Positions 26,363 through 35,001 of a DNA stretch of 64,000 nt are shown piece after piece. The position numbers and the translations under genes were made by a program. Position 1 is the stretch's first letter, and every line of letters begins with the position of its first letter. The DNA is from Amycolatopsis sp. CA-128772 (GTDB taxonomy: Bacteria > Actinomycetota > Actinomycetes > Mycobacteriales > Pseudonocardiaceae): NCBI RefSeq assembly GCF_002904295.1, contig NZ_PPHG01000089.1, forward strand, positions 62,001-126,000. The letters are read 5' to 3'. Below the pieces are notes generated by a model. The model searched no databases and was not told the DNA's origin. It saw only the letters and a program-made list of their open reading frames with translations.

Positions 26363-27934
26363 TCAGAGCACGAACGAATCCGACCACGGCTGGGCGGCCC
26401 GGCCCGACAGCGCGTCCAAAAGGGTCACCGCCTGCTTGTCGGTCAGCGAAGCCACGAAGTCGACCACCGCGCGGCCGCGAGCCAGCCCGCGCACCGCGTC
26501 GGCCCCCGTCACCGGTTCGCCCGTCGCGCCCACCAGCAGCTCCGGCGCCGAGCGCGCCAGCCCCGCGTACTCCGCGCGGGCCAGCTCGACCAGGTCGTGC
26601 AGGCGGCGCGGCAGGCGGGACACCTCGTCGCGGTCGAGCAGCCACGCGTCGAGCGCGTCGACCAGGCTCGTCACCACGCCGGCCTGGCCGCGCTGGTGCA
26701 GCGCCAGGTCCGGGCGCAGCAGCACGAACCGGCGGTGCACGAACTTGAGCACCTGGACCTCGTGCCACTGGGCGGGCCGCAGCGAGACGTGCCCGGTGCG
26801 CGTGGACGGCGAGGCCACCAGGAAGACGCCGTCGACCAGGCGGGCCGTCCAGTTCGCGGAGAACGCCGCCGTCGCCTGCTCGGCCTCGATCGAGCCGTCG
26901 AACTCGCCGGCCAGCAGGCCGTCGACCAGCTCCGCGCGCACCCGGGCGACCGCGGCCGCGAACGCGTCGTCGTCGACGATCCACGCGTCCTTGGCGTGCA
27001 GGCGGCGGCGGAGGCGTTCCAGCGACCGGCCCGGGCGGCGCAGGTCCGCGTGCAGCGTCTCGTCGTCCAGCGCGGCCAGCTCGGCCGCGTGCTCGAGCCA
27101 CTCCCCCAGCTCGGCCGCGACCGGCGCGTGCTGCAGGACGCCGATGCGGTGGAAGTCCTGCAGGTCGTGGATGGCGTAAGCGATGTCGTCGGCGGTGTCC
27201 ATCACGGACGCTTCGACGGTCTGCTGCCACCCTTCGACGCGCCCGGCGAAGGCCGCACGCGCCTGCTCGAAGTCGTCGAGTTCGGTGGCGTAGGCGGAGA
27301 ACTTGGCCGCGCCGGTGCCCGGCAGGCCGCCCGGCTCGGCCGCCCCGCGCGGCGGCACGGCCAGCTCGGACGGGTGCGGTGCGGGGTGGTGCAGCCGCAG
27401 CCACGGGTACTTGAGCACGGCGGCGCGCACGGCGGCGGTCAGATCGAGGCCGATCGCCGACGGCCCGCGCACGTCGGTGGTGGTGATGATCCGGAACGTC
27501 TGCGCGTTGCCCTCGAAGCCGTCGGCGAGGCCGAAGCGGTGGCGGGCGATCCGGTCGAGCGTCTGCTCGCCGAGGTGCCCGAACGGCGGGTGCCCGAGGT
27601 CGTGGGCGAGCGCGGCGGCCTCGGCGACGTCGGGGTCGCAGCCGCCGAGCTTGTCGGCCAGGCCGGCGTCGGGCCCGGTGGTGACCCGCTCGGCGATGGC
27701 CCGGGCGACCTGCGCGACCTTGAGGCTGTGGGTGAGCCGGTTGTGCAGCAGCCCGGCCCCGCCGGCGCTGACGACCTGCGTCACCCCGCCGAGCCGCGCG
27801 AAGAACGGCGACGCGGCGATCCGGTCGCGGTCGATCCGGAACGGGCTGGTCGCCAGGTCGGTGAACCCGCCGACGTTCGCCACGGGATCGCGCCGCGCGG
27901 CCCGCGGGTCGGTGTGCTCGCTGCCCTGATCCAT
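26363..27934 (-). CDS. dgt: dGTP triphosphohydrolase (HD domain)
   Basis: A 523-residue enzyme that hydrolyses dNTPs, typically dGTP, to deoxynucleoside and triphosphate. The HD metal site is visible as HNRLTHSLKV, AALAHDLGHPPFGHLGE and the later MDTADDIAYAIHDLQDF. The N-terminal SPFRIDRDRIAASPFFARLGGVTQV is a family signature. TAAGGT is 6 nt before the ATG, consistent with a leaderless mRNA. It is monocistronic, divergent from the PASTA lipoprotein gene. Confidence 0.93.
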   Translation of the reverse strand: MDQGSEHTDPRAARRDPVANVGGFTDLATSPFRIDRDRIAASPFFARLGGVTQVVSAGGAGLLHNRLTHSLKVAQVARAIAERVTTGPDAGLADKLGGCDPDVAEAAALAHDLGHPPFGHLGEQTLDRIARHRFGLADGFEGNAQTFRIITTTDVRGPSAIGLDLTAAVRAAVLKYPWLRLHHPAPHPSELAVPPRGAAEPGGLPGTGAAKFSAYATELDDFEQARAAFAGRVEGWQQTVEASVMDTADDIAYAIHDLQDFHRIGVLQHAPVAAELGEWLEHAAELAALDDETLHADLRRPGRSLERLRRRLHAKDAWIVDDDAFAAAVARVRAELVDGLLAGEFDGSIEAEQATAAFSANWTARLVDGVFLVASPSTRTGHVSLRPAQWHEVQVLKFVHRRFVLLRPDLALHQRGQAGVVTSLVDALDAWLLDRDEVSRLPRRLHDLVELARAEYAGLARSAPELLVGATGEPVTGADAVRGLARGRAVVDFVASLTDKQAVTLLDALSGRAAQPWSDSFVL

Positions 27935-27995
27935 GCGCCGACCTTATCCGCAGGTTCACCTGAACGGCGGGCAGGCGCGTGGGTACCCCGCGGGC

Positions 27996-28349
27996 ATGTC
28001 CCGACGGATGGTCACGACCCTGGCCGCGCTCGCCTTCGCCGCGGCCGCGTGCGGCGCCCCACCCGGCTCACCCGCCACGACGACTCCGACCACGACCGCG
28101 CCCTCGGCCTCCGCTCCGGCGGCGCCGATCAAGGTCCCGGATGTCTCCGGCATGAACCACCAGGACGCCCAGGACGCGATGCAGCGAGCCGGCCTCTACA
28201 ACCTGCGCGAGGTCGACGGCACCGGCCAGGGCCGCGCGCTGGTGATCGACCGCAACTGGCGCCAGACGGGCCAGGACCCGGCGCCCGGCACCGAAGTCCC
28301 GCCCGACGCGGTGATCACCCTGACCGCGGTCAAGTACACCGACCGCTGA
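27996..28349 (+). CDS. Lipoprotein with a single PASTA domain
   Basis: A 117-residue protein. The signal peptide ends in a lipobox (FAAAACG), followed by a Thr/Pro/Ser/Ala linker and one PASTA repeat (IKVPDVSGMNHQDAQDAMQ ... DPAPGTEVPPDAVITLT). It should be anchored to the outer face of the membrane. PASTA domains bind peptidoglycan fragments or beta-lactams when part of PBPs and Ser/Thr kinases; a free lipoprotein form is of unknown role. It is convergent with the SRPBCC gene, 13 bases away. Confidence 0.85.
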   Translation: MSRRMVTTLAALAFAAAACGAPPGSPATTTPTTTAPSASAPAAPIKVPDVSGMNHQDAQDAMQRAGLYNLREVDGTGQGRALVIDRNWRQTGQDPAPGTEVPPDAVITLTAVKYTDR

Positions 28350-28362
28350 TCCGCGCGGGGCA

Positions 28363-28998
28363 TCACTCCGGCTGGCCCGTGTAGGCGGCCAGGCAGCGAT
28401 CGGCCTGGGCGCGGGCCACCGCCTCCTCCTCGCCGCCGGCCACGTGTGCCGCGTACCACGCTTCGCCGGCCGCGGTCACGAACTCGACCCCTTCGGGTGA
28501 TGCCATCCAGGCCATCGCCTCCTGCGGGTCGACGACGTACGCGGGGCCGGCGGCCAGGTGCCGGACCAGGGCCGTCAGGGCCATGTCCCAGCCGATGCCG
28601 ACCGCGCCCGGGCCGAACTGCTCCCAGTGGTCGTCGACGTGCGCGACGTGCTCCAGCTCGAACCGCGTGCCGTCGCCTTCGGGCGTCAGGCGGACCTCGA
28701 TCCAGCTCACGCCGCCGTGCATCTCCCACGTCGCGGCGAAGCTCTTGGGCGGGTCGCAGCGCTCGACCGTGCCGCCCGCGTTGCCCTCCAGCTGGTACTT
28801 CCCGCCCACGCGCAGCTCGCCGGACACCGGCAGGAACCAGCGCGGGATGCGCTCGGCGTTCGTCACCGCGTCCCACATGTCGTCGGCGTCGGTGTCGTAG
28901 ACCTGGCTGATGGTCATGACGCGCGCCTCACCCGCCTCGAGCACGCGCTTGCCGACCGTCCGGCGGACGGCGCTGATCTGGTGGCTGACGTCGATCAC
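28363..28998 (-). CDS. SRPBCC / AHSA1-domain protein
   Basis: A 211-residue START-like protein (VMTISQVYDTDADDMWDAVT ... ERIPRWFLPVSGELRVGGKY ... FAATWEMHGGVSWIEVRLTP), the usual partner of ArsR regulators in actinomycetes. A GTG start with GGAGAACCACC upstream overlaps the ArsR stop (GTGA, 28995-28998), so the two are translationally coupled. It probably binds a hydrophobic ligand; enzymatic activity is not indicated. Confidence 0.88.
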   Translation of the reverse strand: MIDVSHQISAVRRTVGKRVLEAGEARVMTISQVYDTDADDMWDAVTNAERIPRWFLPVSGELRVGGKYQLEGNAGGTVERCDPPKSFAATWEMHGGVSWIEVRLTPEGDGTRFELEHVAHVDDHWEQFGPGAVGIGWDMALTALVRHLAAGPAYVVDPQEAMAWMASPEGVEFVTAAGEAWYAAHVAGGEEEAVARAQADRCLAAYTGQPE

Positions 28999-29342
28999 GG
29001 TGGTTCTCCTTCGGTGCGGCGCCGGGCACGCTTGCCGCGGGCGATTTCGGTGGCCAGGGCGTCCAGCGGCGGCGTCCAGGACCGGCGGAACCGGTCCAGC
29101 CAGCCGTCGACGTCCCGCAGCGGGGCGTGCCCCACCGCGTACAGACGCCGCGTCCCGTCCTGGCGGACGATGGCGAACCCGTTCTCCCGCAACACCTTCA
29201 GGTGCTGGGAGACGGCCGGCTGCGAGATGCCGAACTCGGCCCGGATCACCTCGGTCACCGCGCCGGCGGCCCGTTCGCCGTCGGCCAGCAGCTCGAGGAT
29301 CCGGCGGCGGACCGGGTCGCCGAGGACGTCGAACGCGTGCAC
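28995..29342 (-). CDS. ArsR-family winged-helix regulator
   Basis: A 115-residue regulator. The DNA-binding helix-turn-helix reads FGISQPAVSQHLKVLRENGF, followed by the wing VRQDGTRRLYAV. The metal-binding cysteines of ArsR/SmtB are absent, as usual in the SRPBCC-linked subgroup, so the signal is not a metal. Its GTG start lies 6 nt after TAGCTT, and a perfect palindrome overlaps the -35 box, indicating autorepression. Confidence 0.9.
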   Translation of the reverse strand: MHAFDVLGDPVRRRILELLADGERAAGAVTEVIRAEFGISQPAVSQHLKVLRENGFAIVRQDGTRRLYAVGHAPLRDVDGWLDRFRRSWTPPLDALATEIARGKRARRRTEGEPP

Positions 29343-29348
29343 CCGGCC

Positions 29349-29378
29349 AAGCTACAAGTAGCAACTTATATAAGTCAA
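29349..29378 (-). promoter_or_regulatory. Promoter and operator of arsR-SRPBCC
   Basis: On the - strand TTGACT (-35, 29378-29373) and TAGCTT (-10, 29354-29349) are 18 bp apart, and the GTG start follows 6 nt later. The perfect palindrome ACTTATATAAGT (29364-29375) overlaps the -35 and spacer. It is a likely ArsR operator in a locally AT-rich island. Confidence 0.75.
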
Positions 29379-29469
29379 CACTGAAACAGGTACGCCGATG
29401 GGGGTAATCCCCGGTGAACATCAGTCGACATCGGTTCCCCTTCACCGCGCGAGCCGAGACGATCGGCCC

Positions 29470-31137
29470 GTGAAGTCGCCACGCGCGGTCCGCTTCGCCT
29501 TCCAGCCGCTGTACAGCCTCCACACCGGGGGCGTCGTGGCGCACGAAGCGCTGGCCAGGCCCGGCCACGGAACGGTCCCCGAGCTCCTCACGCAGGCGCG
29601 CCGCGAAGGCCGCCTCGCCGAGGCCGACCTCGGCCTCGCGGCCGCCGCCGTCCGGCAGGACGCCGAGAACCCGACCGCACTCCCCCTGCACCTGAACGTC
29701 TCGGCCCGCACCCTCGCGGCGCCGCCGTCGATGTACGACGACCTCCTCGAAGCGCTCGGCGACGCGGGCCGCCGCACCCGTGACGTCGTCCTGGAGATCG
29801 GCCCGCCGTTCGCGCCGCTGCCCGCCGGCCGCGCGCTCGCCGGGATGCGGGCGCTCACCGAGCTCGGCTTCCGGCTGGCGCTCGACGGCCTCGGCCGCGG
29901 CGACCTGCCGCTGGCCCTGCTCGTCGAGGCGCCGATCGACCTGGTGAAACTCGACCGCACGGTGCTGCGCGGCCTGCCGGACGAGCCGGCCGCGGTCGCC
30001 GTGGTCGAGGCGCTGCTGCACTACACGAACCGCACCGGCACCCGGCTCGTCGCGACCGGGGTGGAAACGGACGCACAGCTCGACGCCGTCCGCGGCCTCG
30101 GCGTCCGGATCGCGCAGGGGCACCTCCTCGCGCCGCCGACCGCGGCCGGGCCCGCGCCGGCCCTGCTGACGCGCGGCCGTCCCGCGGCCCCGGCGCCGGC
30201 GCCGTGCGTCGGCGACTTCCTCCGCCCGGCGACGACGCTGCCGGAGACGGCGACCTGCGACGAGGTCCGCGCGGTGCTCGCGGCGGCGGACGCGCCCTCG
30301 GGCGTGGTCGGCGTGGACGAGCTGAACCGGCCGCGCTGGTCGGTCGACCGGACGCGGTTCCTGGTGGCGGTCACCGGCCCGTACGGGCACGCGCTGCACG
30401 CGAAGCGCCCGGCGGCCCGGCTCGCGGACGCGCCGCACACGATCGAGGGCCGCGCGGGCGCGATGGAGTTCCTCGAGCTGGTCACCGACGCCGACTGGGG
30501 CCGCACCGGCGACGACGTGGTCGTGGTCGACGAGCTCGGCCGCTGCCTCGGCGTGGTGCTGGTGACCGAGGTGGTCCGCGGCGTGGCGGAGGCGAAGGTG
30601 GAAGCGGCGGCGGCGCTGAACCCGCTGACGCGGCTGCCGGGCAGCGACACGATCGCCCGCGACGTGGGCCGCCGCATCACGATCGGCGAGCCGTTCGTGG
30701 CGGCCTGGCTGGACATCGACAGCTTCAAGGAGGTCAACGACACGGCCGGCTTCGCGGCGGGCGACCACCTGATCCGCGAGCTGGGCGCGGCCCTGACGGA
30801 CCTGGCCGGCGGCCTGCGCCGGATGCGCGTGAGCCACGTCGGCGGCGACGACTTCCTGGTGGTCTGCGACGTCGACGAAATCGCCACGGTGGCGGGCGCG
30901 CTGCTGGACCGCCACTGGACGGCGGAGGGCCTGCCGGTGACCGTGTCCCTGGCGACGCTGGTGTGCGCGAGCGGGGCGATCGGTTCGTACCAGGAGGTTT
31001 CGCGGTTGCTGGCGCCGTTGAAGAAGCGCGCGAAGGCGGTGCCGGGGTCGAGCTGGGTGCTGAGCCGCCCGGGTTCGGACCGGGTGGAAGTGCTGCGCGG
31101 CATCGGAACCCGCGGCCTGCAGGCGGCGGCCGGCTAG
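29470..31137 (+). CDS. EAL-linker-GGDEF protein (c-di-GMP turnover or sensing)
   Basis: About 555 residues with reversed order: an N-terminal EAL domain, a middle region of about 150 residues that may be CBS-like, and a C-terminal GGDEF. The EAL domain keeps HEAL (about residue 24), LNVSAR, VKLDR and GVET, but the DDFG loop reads LDGLG, so phosphodiesterase activity is uncertain. The GGDEF motif is GGDDF near residue 457, still compatible with cyclase activity. The GTG at 29470 fits the domain start (VRFAFQPLYSL). No membrane segment is seen. Confidence 0.85.
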   Translation: MKSPRAVRFAFQPLYSLHTGGVVAHEALARPGHGTVPELLTQARREGRLAEADLGLAAAAVRQDAENPTALPLHLNVSARTLAAPPSMYDDLLEALGDAGRRTRDVVLEIGPPFAPLPAGRALAGMRALTELGFRLALDGLGRGDLPLALLVEAPIDLVKLDRTVLRGLPDEPAAVAVVEALLHYTNRTGTRLVATGVETDAQLDAVRGLGVRIAQGHLLAPPTAAGPAPALLTRGRPAAPAPAPCVGDFLRPATTLPETATCDEVRAVLAAADAPSGVVGVDELNRPRWSVDRTRFLVAVTGPYGHALHAKRPAARLADAPHTIEGRAGAMEFLELVTDADWGRTGDDVVVVDELGRCLGVVLVTEVVRGVAEAKVEAAAALNPLTRLPGSDTIARDVGRRITIGEPFVAAWLDIDSFKEVNDTAGFAAGDHLIRELGAALTDLAGGLRRMRVSHVGGDDFLVVCDVDEIATVAGALLDRHWTAEGLPVTVSLATLVCASGAIGSYQEVSRLLAPLKKRAKAVPGSSWVLSRPGSDRVEVLRGIGTRGLQAAAG

Positions 31138-31140
31138 CGC

Positions 31141-31764
31141 TCACGCCCAGTCCAGCGTCAGCTGGGCCGGGATCGCCGCGGCCGCCCACTTCACGTACTC
31201 CTCGTGCGCCCAGCCGCACACCGTCGTCAGGTGGTCGTACGCCTCGTGGGACGTGATCAGCCCGATCGCGTCCGCCAGCCGGCCCGCCGAACCGCCTGCC
31301 GGGGCCAGGCCCGCCGCCGAGAGCCGGTCCGCGATCTCCGCGCGGCGGGCCACCGCCAGCTCGGCCCGGACTGCCGCCACCTTCGGGTCCGCCGCGGCCG
31401 CCGTGGTGAACGCGCGCCAGATCGGCAGCGACCGGTGCACGCCCGCGGCCACGCTCGCCACCACCGCCGGCAGGTCCGCCGGGCCGGCCGGGCCCGCCAG
31501 CGCGTCCAGGTTCACCGCGTCGGGGTCGCCCGCGAAGCCGTCCCGGAACGCGGCCAGCAGCAGCTGCGGCTTGCGGCCCGTCTGCGTCACCGTCTCCAGG
31601 CTCACCCCGGCCTCGGCGGCGATCTGCCGCATGCTCGTGCCCGCGTAGCCGCGCGCGGCGAACAACTCCCCCGCCGTCGCCACCACGTGGGCCCGCGTCC
31701 GGCGCGCGCGGGCTTCGCGCACCGGCGACGCGTAACGGCGTCGCGCGCCTTCGGGTACCGTCAT
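31141..31764 (-). CDS. TetR-family transcriptional regulator
   Basis: About 207 residues. The N-terminal HTH reads RAHVVATAGELFAARGYAG then TSMRQIAAEAGVSLETVTQ; the C-terminal ligand domain is all-helical. The ATG at 31764 lies 7 nt after TACCAT, a probable -10, so a leaderless start is favoured over the TTG at 31767. It is divergent from the glycosyltransferase gene, only 37 bases away, which is its most likely target. Confidence 0.88.
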   Translation of the reverse strand: MTVPEGARRRYASPVREARARRTRAHVVATAGELFAARGYAGTSMRQIAAEAGVSLETVTQTGRKPQLLLAAFRDGFAGDPDAVNLDALAGPAGPADLPAVVASVAAGVHRSLPIWRAFTTAAAADPKVAAVRAELAVARRAEIADRLSAAGLAPAGGSAGRLADAIGLITSHEAYDHLTTVCGWAHEEYVKWAAAAIPAQLTLDWA

Positions 31765-31801
31765 CAATTGGATGGTACAACGTATCGCTCAAAGGGGAGC
31801 C
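31765..31801. promoter_or_regulatory. Shared promoter of tetR and the glycosyltransferase
   Basis: A 37-bp spacer containing GGTACAACGTATC, an imperfect inverted repeat overlapping the tetR -10 (TACCAT on the - strand), and AAAGGGGAGC as ribosome-binding site for the rightward gene. A TetR bound here would cover both promoters. Confidence 0.45.
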
Positions 31802-33010
31802 ATGACCCGTGTCCTCGTTTGCGTCCAGCCCGCCCGGGGTCACGTCGGCCCGACGAAACCGATCGTCGAAGCCCTGGTCGCCGCCGGGCACGAGGCCCTC
31901 GTCGTCACCGGCGCGCGCTACCGGGAGACGTTCGAGAAGCTGGGCGCCGCCGTCGAGCCGCTGCCGCCGGAGGCCGACTTCGACGAGACCGACCTCGACG
32001 GCTCGATCCCCGGCCGCGCCGGGAAGCGCGGCCTCGGGCTCGCCCGGTTCGAACTCGCGAACTTCGTCCGCGCGATGCCGCACCAGCTGAGCGTCATCGA
32101 CCGGCAGCGAGCGGACGTCGTCCTGTGCGACCCGCTGATGATGGCCGGGCTCGCGCTGGTCCGCCGTGAGCACCGGCCACGCCTGCTCACGCTGGGGTTC
32201 CTGCCGTTCCTGCCGCCGGTGCCGACCGGCCCGCCCGGCCGGTTCCCAGGGCTGGTGCTCAAAGCGCTCGCGCCGCTGGTGACCGGACCGGCGCAGAGAC
32301 TGGCACACGACCTGCTCGGCGGCGACCCCGGCATGCGGTTCACGGACTGGCCGCTGCACAGCGACGGCGTGCTGCAGATGACCTGCCCGGGCTTCGAATA
32401 CCCGCGCCCGGGCGCGCCGCTGCACTTCATCGGGCCGACGACGGTCAGTGCGGCGAGCGAGCACCCGCTGCCGCCGTGGTGGGCCGACCTCGACGACGGA
32501 CGGCCGGTGGTGCACGTGACCCAGGGGACGATCGCGAACGACGACCTCGGCCGGCTCGTCGAGCCCACCATCGACGCCCTGGCCGGCGAGGCCGTCCTGG
32601 TCGTCGTGACGACGTGCGGCGCGCCGCCGCGGCCCGGCCCGCTGCCGGCGAACGTGCGGGTGGCGGACTTCCTGCCCTACGACGAGCTGCTCCCCCGCTG
32701 CGCCGCCATGGTCAGCAACGGCGGGTACGGCGGCGTCAACGGCGCCCTCCGCTACGGCGTGCCGCTGGTCGTGGTCGGGGCCAGCGAGGACAAGCGCGAA
32801 GTCGCGGCCCGGGTCGCCTGGTCCGGGGCCGGGATCGGCCGCGCCCGCACTTCGGCCTCACCGCGCACGCTGCGGCGAGCCGTCCGCGCCGTCCTCGACG
32901 ACCCGCGCTACCGCACCCGCGCGCGGGAACTGGCCGCAGAAATGACCGCCGGCCCGACGATGGCCGAGGTGGTCGAGCTCATCACCCAGCCCTGCCGCGG
33001 CTCGTCGTGA
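31802..33010 (+). CDS. UGT/MGT-type glycosyltransferase (GT1)
   Basis: A 402-residue GT-B protein. The N-terminal VLVCVQPARGHVGPTKPIVE and the C-terminal donor-binding region (HVTQGTIANDDLG, FLPYDELLPRCAAMVSNGGYGGVNGALRYGVPLVVV) match macrolide/antibiotic glycosyltransferases that transfer sugar from a nucleotide donor to small molecules. GGGGAG precedes the ATG. TetR control suggests an inducible role such as glycosylation of a toxic compound. It ends at a bidirectional hairpin. Confidence 0.9.
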   Translation: MTRVLVCVQPARGHVGPTKPIVEALVAAGHEALVVTGARYRETFEKLGAAVEPLPPEADFDETDLDGSIPGRAGKRGLGLARFELANFVRAMPHQLSVIDRQRADVVLCDPLMMAGLALVRREHRPRLLTLGFLPFLPPVPTGPPGRFPGLVLKALAPLVTGPAQRLAHDLLGGDPGMRFTDWPLHSDGVLQMTCPGFEYPRPGAPLHFIGPTTVSAASEHPLPPWWADLDDGRPVVHVTQGTIANDDLGRLVEPTIDALAGEAVLVVVTTCGAPPRPGPLPANVRVADFLPYDELLPRCAAMVSNGGYGGVNGALRYGVPLVVVGASEDKREVAARVAWSGAGIGRARTSASPRTLRRAVRAVLDDPRYRTRARELAAEMTAGPTMAEVVELITQPCRGSS

Positions 33011-33016
33011 GGGCCA

Positions 33017-33036
33017 AGGCGAGTTCTGACTCGCCT
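33017..33036. terminator. Bidirectional hairpin between convergent genes
   Basis: AGGCGAGT-TCTG-ACTCGCCT, a perfect 8-bp stem, fills the 33-base gap between the glycosyltransferase and sulfotransferase stops. Confidence 0.65.
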
Positions 33037-33043
33037 CAAGCGC

Positions 33044-34204
33044 TCACGAGCCGTGCGCGGCGAGATAGCTCGCGAACCGTTCGTCGACTTCCTCGGGCGT
33101 CAGGCCGAAGTCCGCCAGACTGTATCGGTGCACCGGTTTCCGGTCGCCCGTCCGGCTCGCCTCGTGCACCGCCGTCATGGCCGCCCGCGCCTCGGGCGTG
33201 AACTCCAGTCCGAAGTGGTCGTACACAGTGGACACCGTGCCGATCGGGTCCGCCACGAAGTCCTCGTACCGCACGTCGCAGAACTGCGCGGCGTTGTGGC
33301 GCTCGCGGGCCCAGCCGAACTCGTCCGCTCCCCGCGCCCACAGGTCGAGCTGCCCGTGGCCGATCACTTCGCCGCGGAACTTCGAAGACCAGCCGTCCGC
33401 GGCCTTCTCCGCCAGGCTGCACATCGACGCCATGATCGTGCGCGGCGCCCGGTGGGTCTGGATGACCAGCGCGTCCGGGTAGTTCGCCATCAGCGCGTCC
33501 AGCGCGAAGAGGTGGCTGGGGTTCTTGAGCACCCAGCGCCGGCCCGCGTCCGGCAGGCCGATCAGCTGCAGGTTGCGCTTGTGCCGGGCGTAGGCGTCCG
33601 TCCAGTCCTGTTTGGCCAGCCAGCGCGAGTACCGCGGCAGGTGCGCGAGGCACTCGAACGACACCGAACGCATCGACTGGCGCAGCAGCTGCCAGCACTC
33701 CTCCACCTGGTCGGCGGACATGTGGTGCACGCCCATGAACTCCGGGTGCTCGACGTGGTGGCGTTCGTAGCCGGCCTGGATGCCCCGGAAGACCGGGTTG
33801 TCCGCCCACGAGTCCCGCGGCGGCCGCGGCTGCGGGACCTCGGCGAGCCACACTTCCAGGCCCTGGTGTGCGGGGTCCTCGGCGAGCAGCCGGTGCAGCG
33901 CCGTGGTGCCCGTGCGCGGCAGGCCGGTGACGAAGATCGGCCGCTCCACCCGGACATCCGCGTACGCCGGGTTCTGCTTCCACGACGCCTCGCTCAGCAG
34001 CCGCGCCACCAGAGCGCCGCGCAGCATCGCCCGGTGCACCTTGTTGCCGTACGGCGTCAGTTCCTCGTCCGCCTCGTACGACTCCAGCAGCACACGCAGG
34101 CCTTCGGCGTATTCGTCCGCACCGAAGTCGCCGAGGCCGGTGAGCTTCGACGCCGAGGCGTGCAGGTCGTCGAAGGTGCCGACGTCTTCCCGGCCGGGGC
34201 GCAT
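33044..34204 (-). CDS. PAPS-dependent sulfotransferase
   Basis: A 386-residue sulfotransferase of the bacterial Sulfotransfer_3 type. The 5'-phosphosulfate loop is RPIFVTGLPRTGTTALHRLL and the 3'-phosphate segment is near RRWVLKNPSHLFALDALMANY / QTHRAPRTIMASMCSL. It moves sulfate from PAPS to a small-molecule hydroxyl or amine. AGGAGG precedes the ATG. It is the last gene of an operon with SDR, DUF1214 and SnoaL-like genes and faces the PAPS-making cysD-cysNC genes. The acceptor is unknown, perhaps a sterol-like or lipid alcohol. Confidence 0.88.
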   Translation of the reverse strand: MRPGREDVGTFDDLHASASKLTGLGDFGADEYAEGLRVLLESYEADEELTPYGNKVHRAMLRGALVARLLSEASWKQNPAYADVRVERPIFVTGLPRTGTTALHRLLAEDPAHQGLEVWLAEVPQPRPPRDSWADNPVFRGIQAGYERHHVEHPEFMGVHHMSADQVEECWQLLRQSMRSVSFECLAHLPRYSRWLAKQDWTDAYARHKRNLQLIGLPDAGRRWVLKNPSHLFALDALMANYPDALVIQTHRAPRTIMASMCSLAEKAADGWSSKFRGEVIGHGQLDLWARGADEFGWARERHNAAQFCDVRYEDFVADPIGTVSTVYDHFGLEFTPEARAAMTAVHEASRTGDRKPVHRYSLADFGLTPEEVDERFASYLAAHGS

Positions 34205-34212
34205 GGATCCTC

Positions 34213-35001
34213 CTAGTGGTGGTACTCGCCGCCGTTGACGTCGAGGCACTGCCCGGTGATCGCGCGGGCCATCGGCGAGGCGAGGAACACCACGGCGTCG
34301 GCGATCTCGTCGGGTTCCGGCAGCTTGCGCAGGTCTGTTGTGGACGCCGTTTCCGCGTACACCTCTTCGGGCGTGATGCCGCGTTCCTTGGCCAGGTAGG
34401 CGAAGTACCACTGGAGGTTCGGTCCCCAGATGTACCCGGGCGCCACGGTGTTGACGCGGACGCCGTCCGGCCCCAGCTCGCTGGCCAGGCTCTGGGACAG
34501 CGAAAGCAGCGCCGACTTCGCCATCTTGTAGGCGCCGAACGTCTTCCGCGAATGCCGCAGCACGGCCGAATTGATCATCACCAGCGAGCCCTTGCTCTCC
34601 TTGAGCGAAGGCAGGAACAGCCGGGTCAGCCGCAGCACCGAGATCGCCGCCGTCTCGAACCCCGCGCGGACCGCGTCGAAGTCCACAGTGGCCAAATCGG
34701 TCAGCGGCGGGACGGCGAAGGCGTTGTGCACCACCGCGTCCACCCGGCCGAACGCCTTGACCGCCTCGGTCACCAGGTTCGCCGCGGAATCCGCGTCGTC
34801 GATGTCGGTCCGGACCGCGACCGCCCGGCGCCCGAGGTCGGTGACCTCCTTCGCGACTTCGGTGAGCCGCGACTCGGTGCGGGCGGCCAGCACGACGTCG
34901 GCGCCGGCCAGCGCGCTGCGCACGGCGATCGACCGGCCGAGCCCAGGGCCGATCCCGGAGACGACGACCACCTTGTCCTGCAGCAGGTTGTCCACGCTCA
35001 C
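34213..35001 (-). CDS. Short-chain dehydrogenase/reductase (SDR)
   Basis: About 262 residues. The cofactor loop is VVSGIGPGLGRSIA (GxxxGxG variant) and the catalytic Ser, Tyr and Lys lie in NSAVLRHSRKTFGAYKMAK. It oxidises or reduces an alcohol/ketone with NAD(P). The GTG start overlaps the stop of the DUF1214 gene (GTGA, 34998-35001), so the two are coupled. In its operon it may create or remove the hydroxyl that is sulfonated. Confidence 0.9.
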   Translation of the reverse strand: MSVDNLLQDKVVVVSGIGPGLGRSIAVRSALAGADVVLAARTESRLTEVAKEVTDLGRRAVAVRTDIDDADSAANLVTEAVKAFGRVDAVVHNAFAVPPLTDLATVDFDAVRAGFETAAISVLRLTRLFLPSLKESKGSLVMINSAVLRHSRKTFGAYKMAKSALLSLSQSLASELGPDGVRVNTVAPGYIWGPNLQWYFAYLAKERGITPEEVYAETASTTDLRKLPEPDEIADAVVFLASPMARAITGQCLDVNGGEYHH

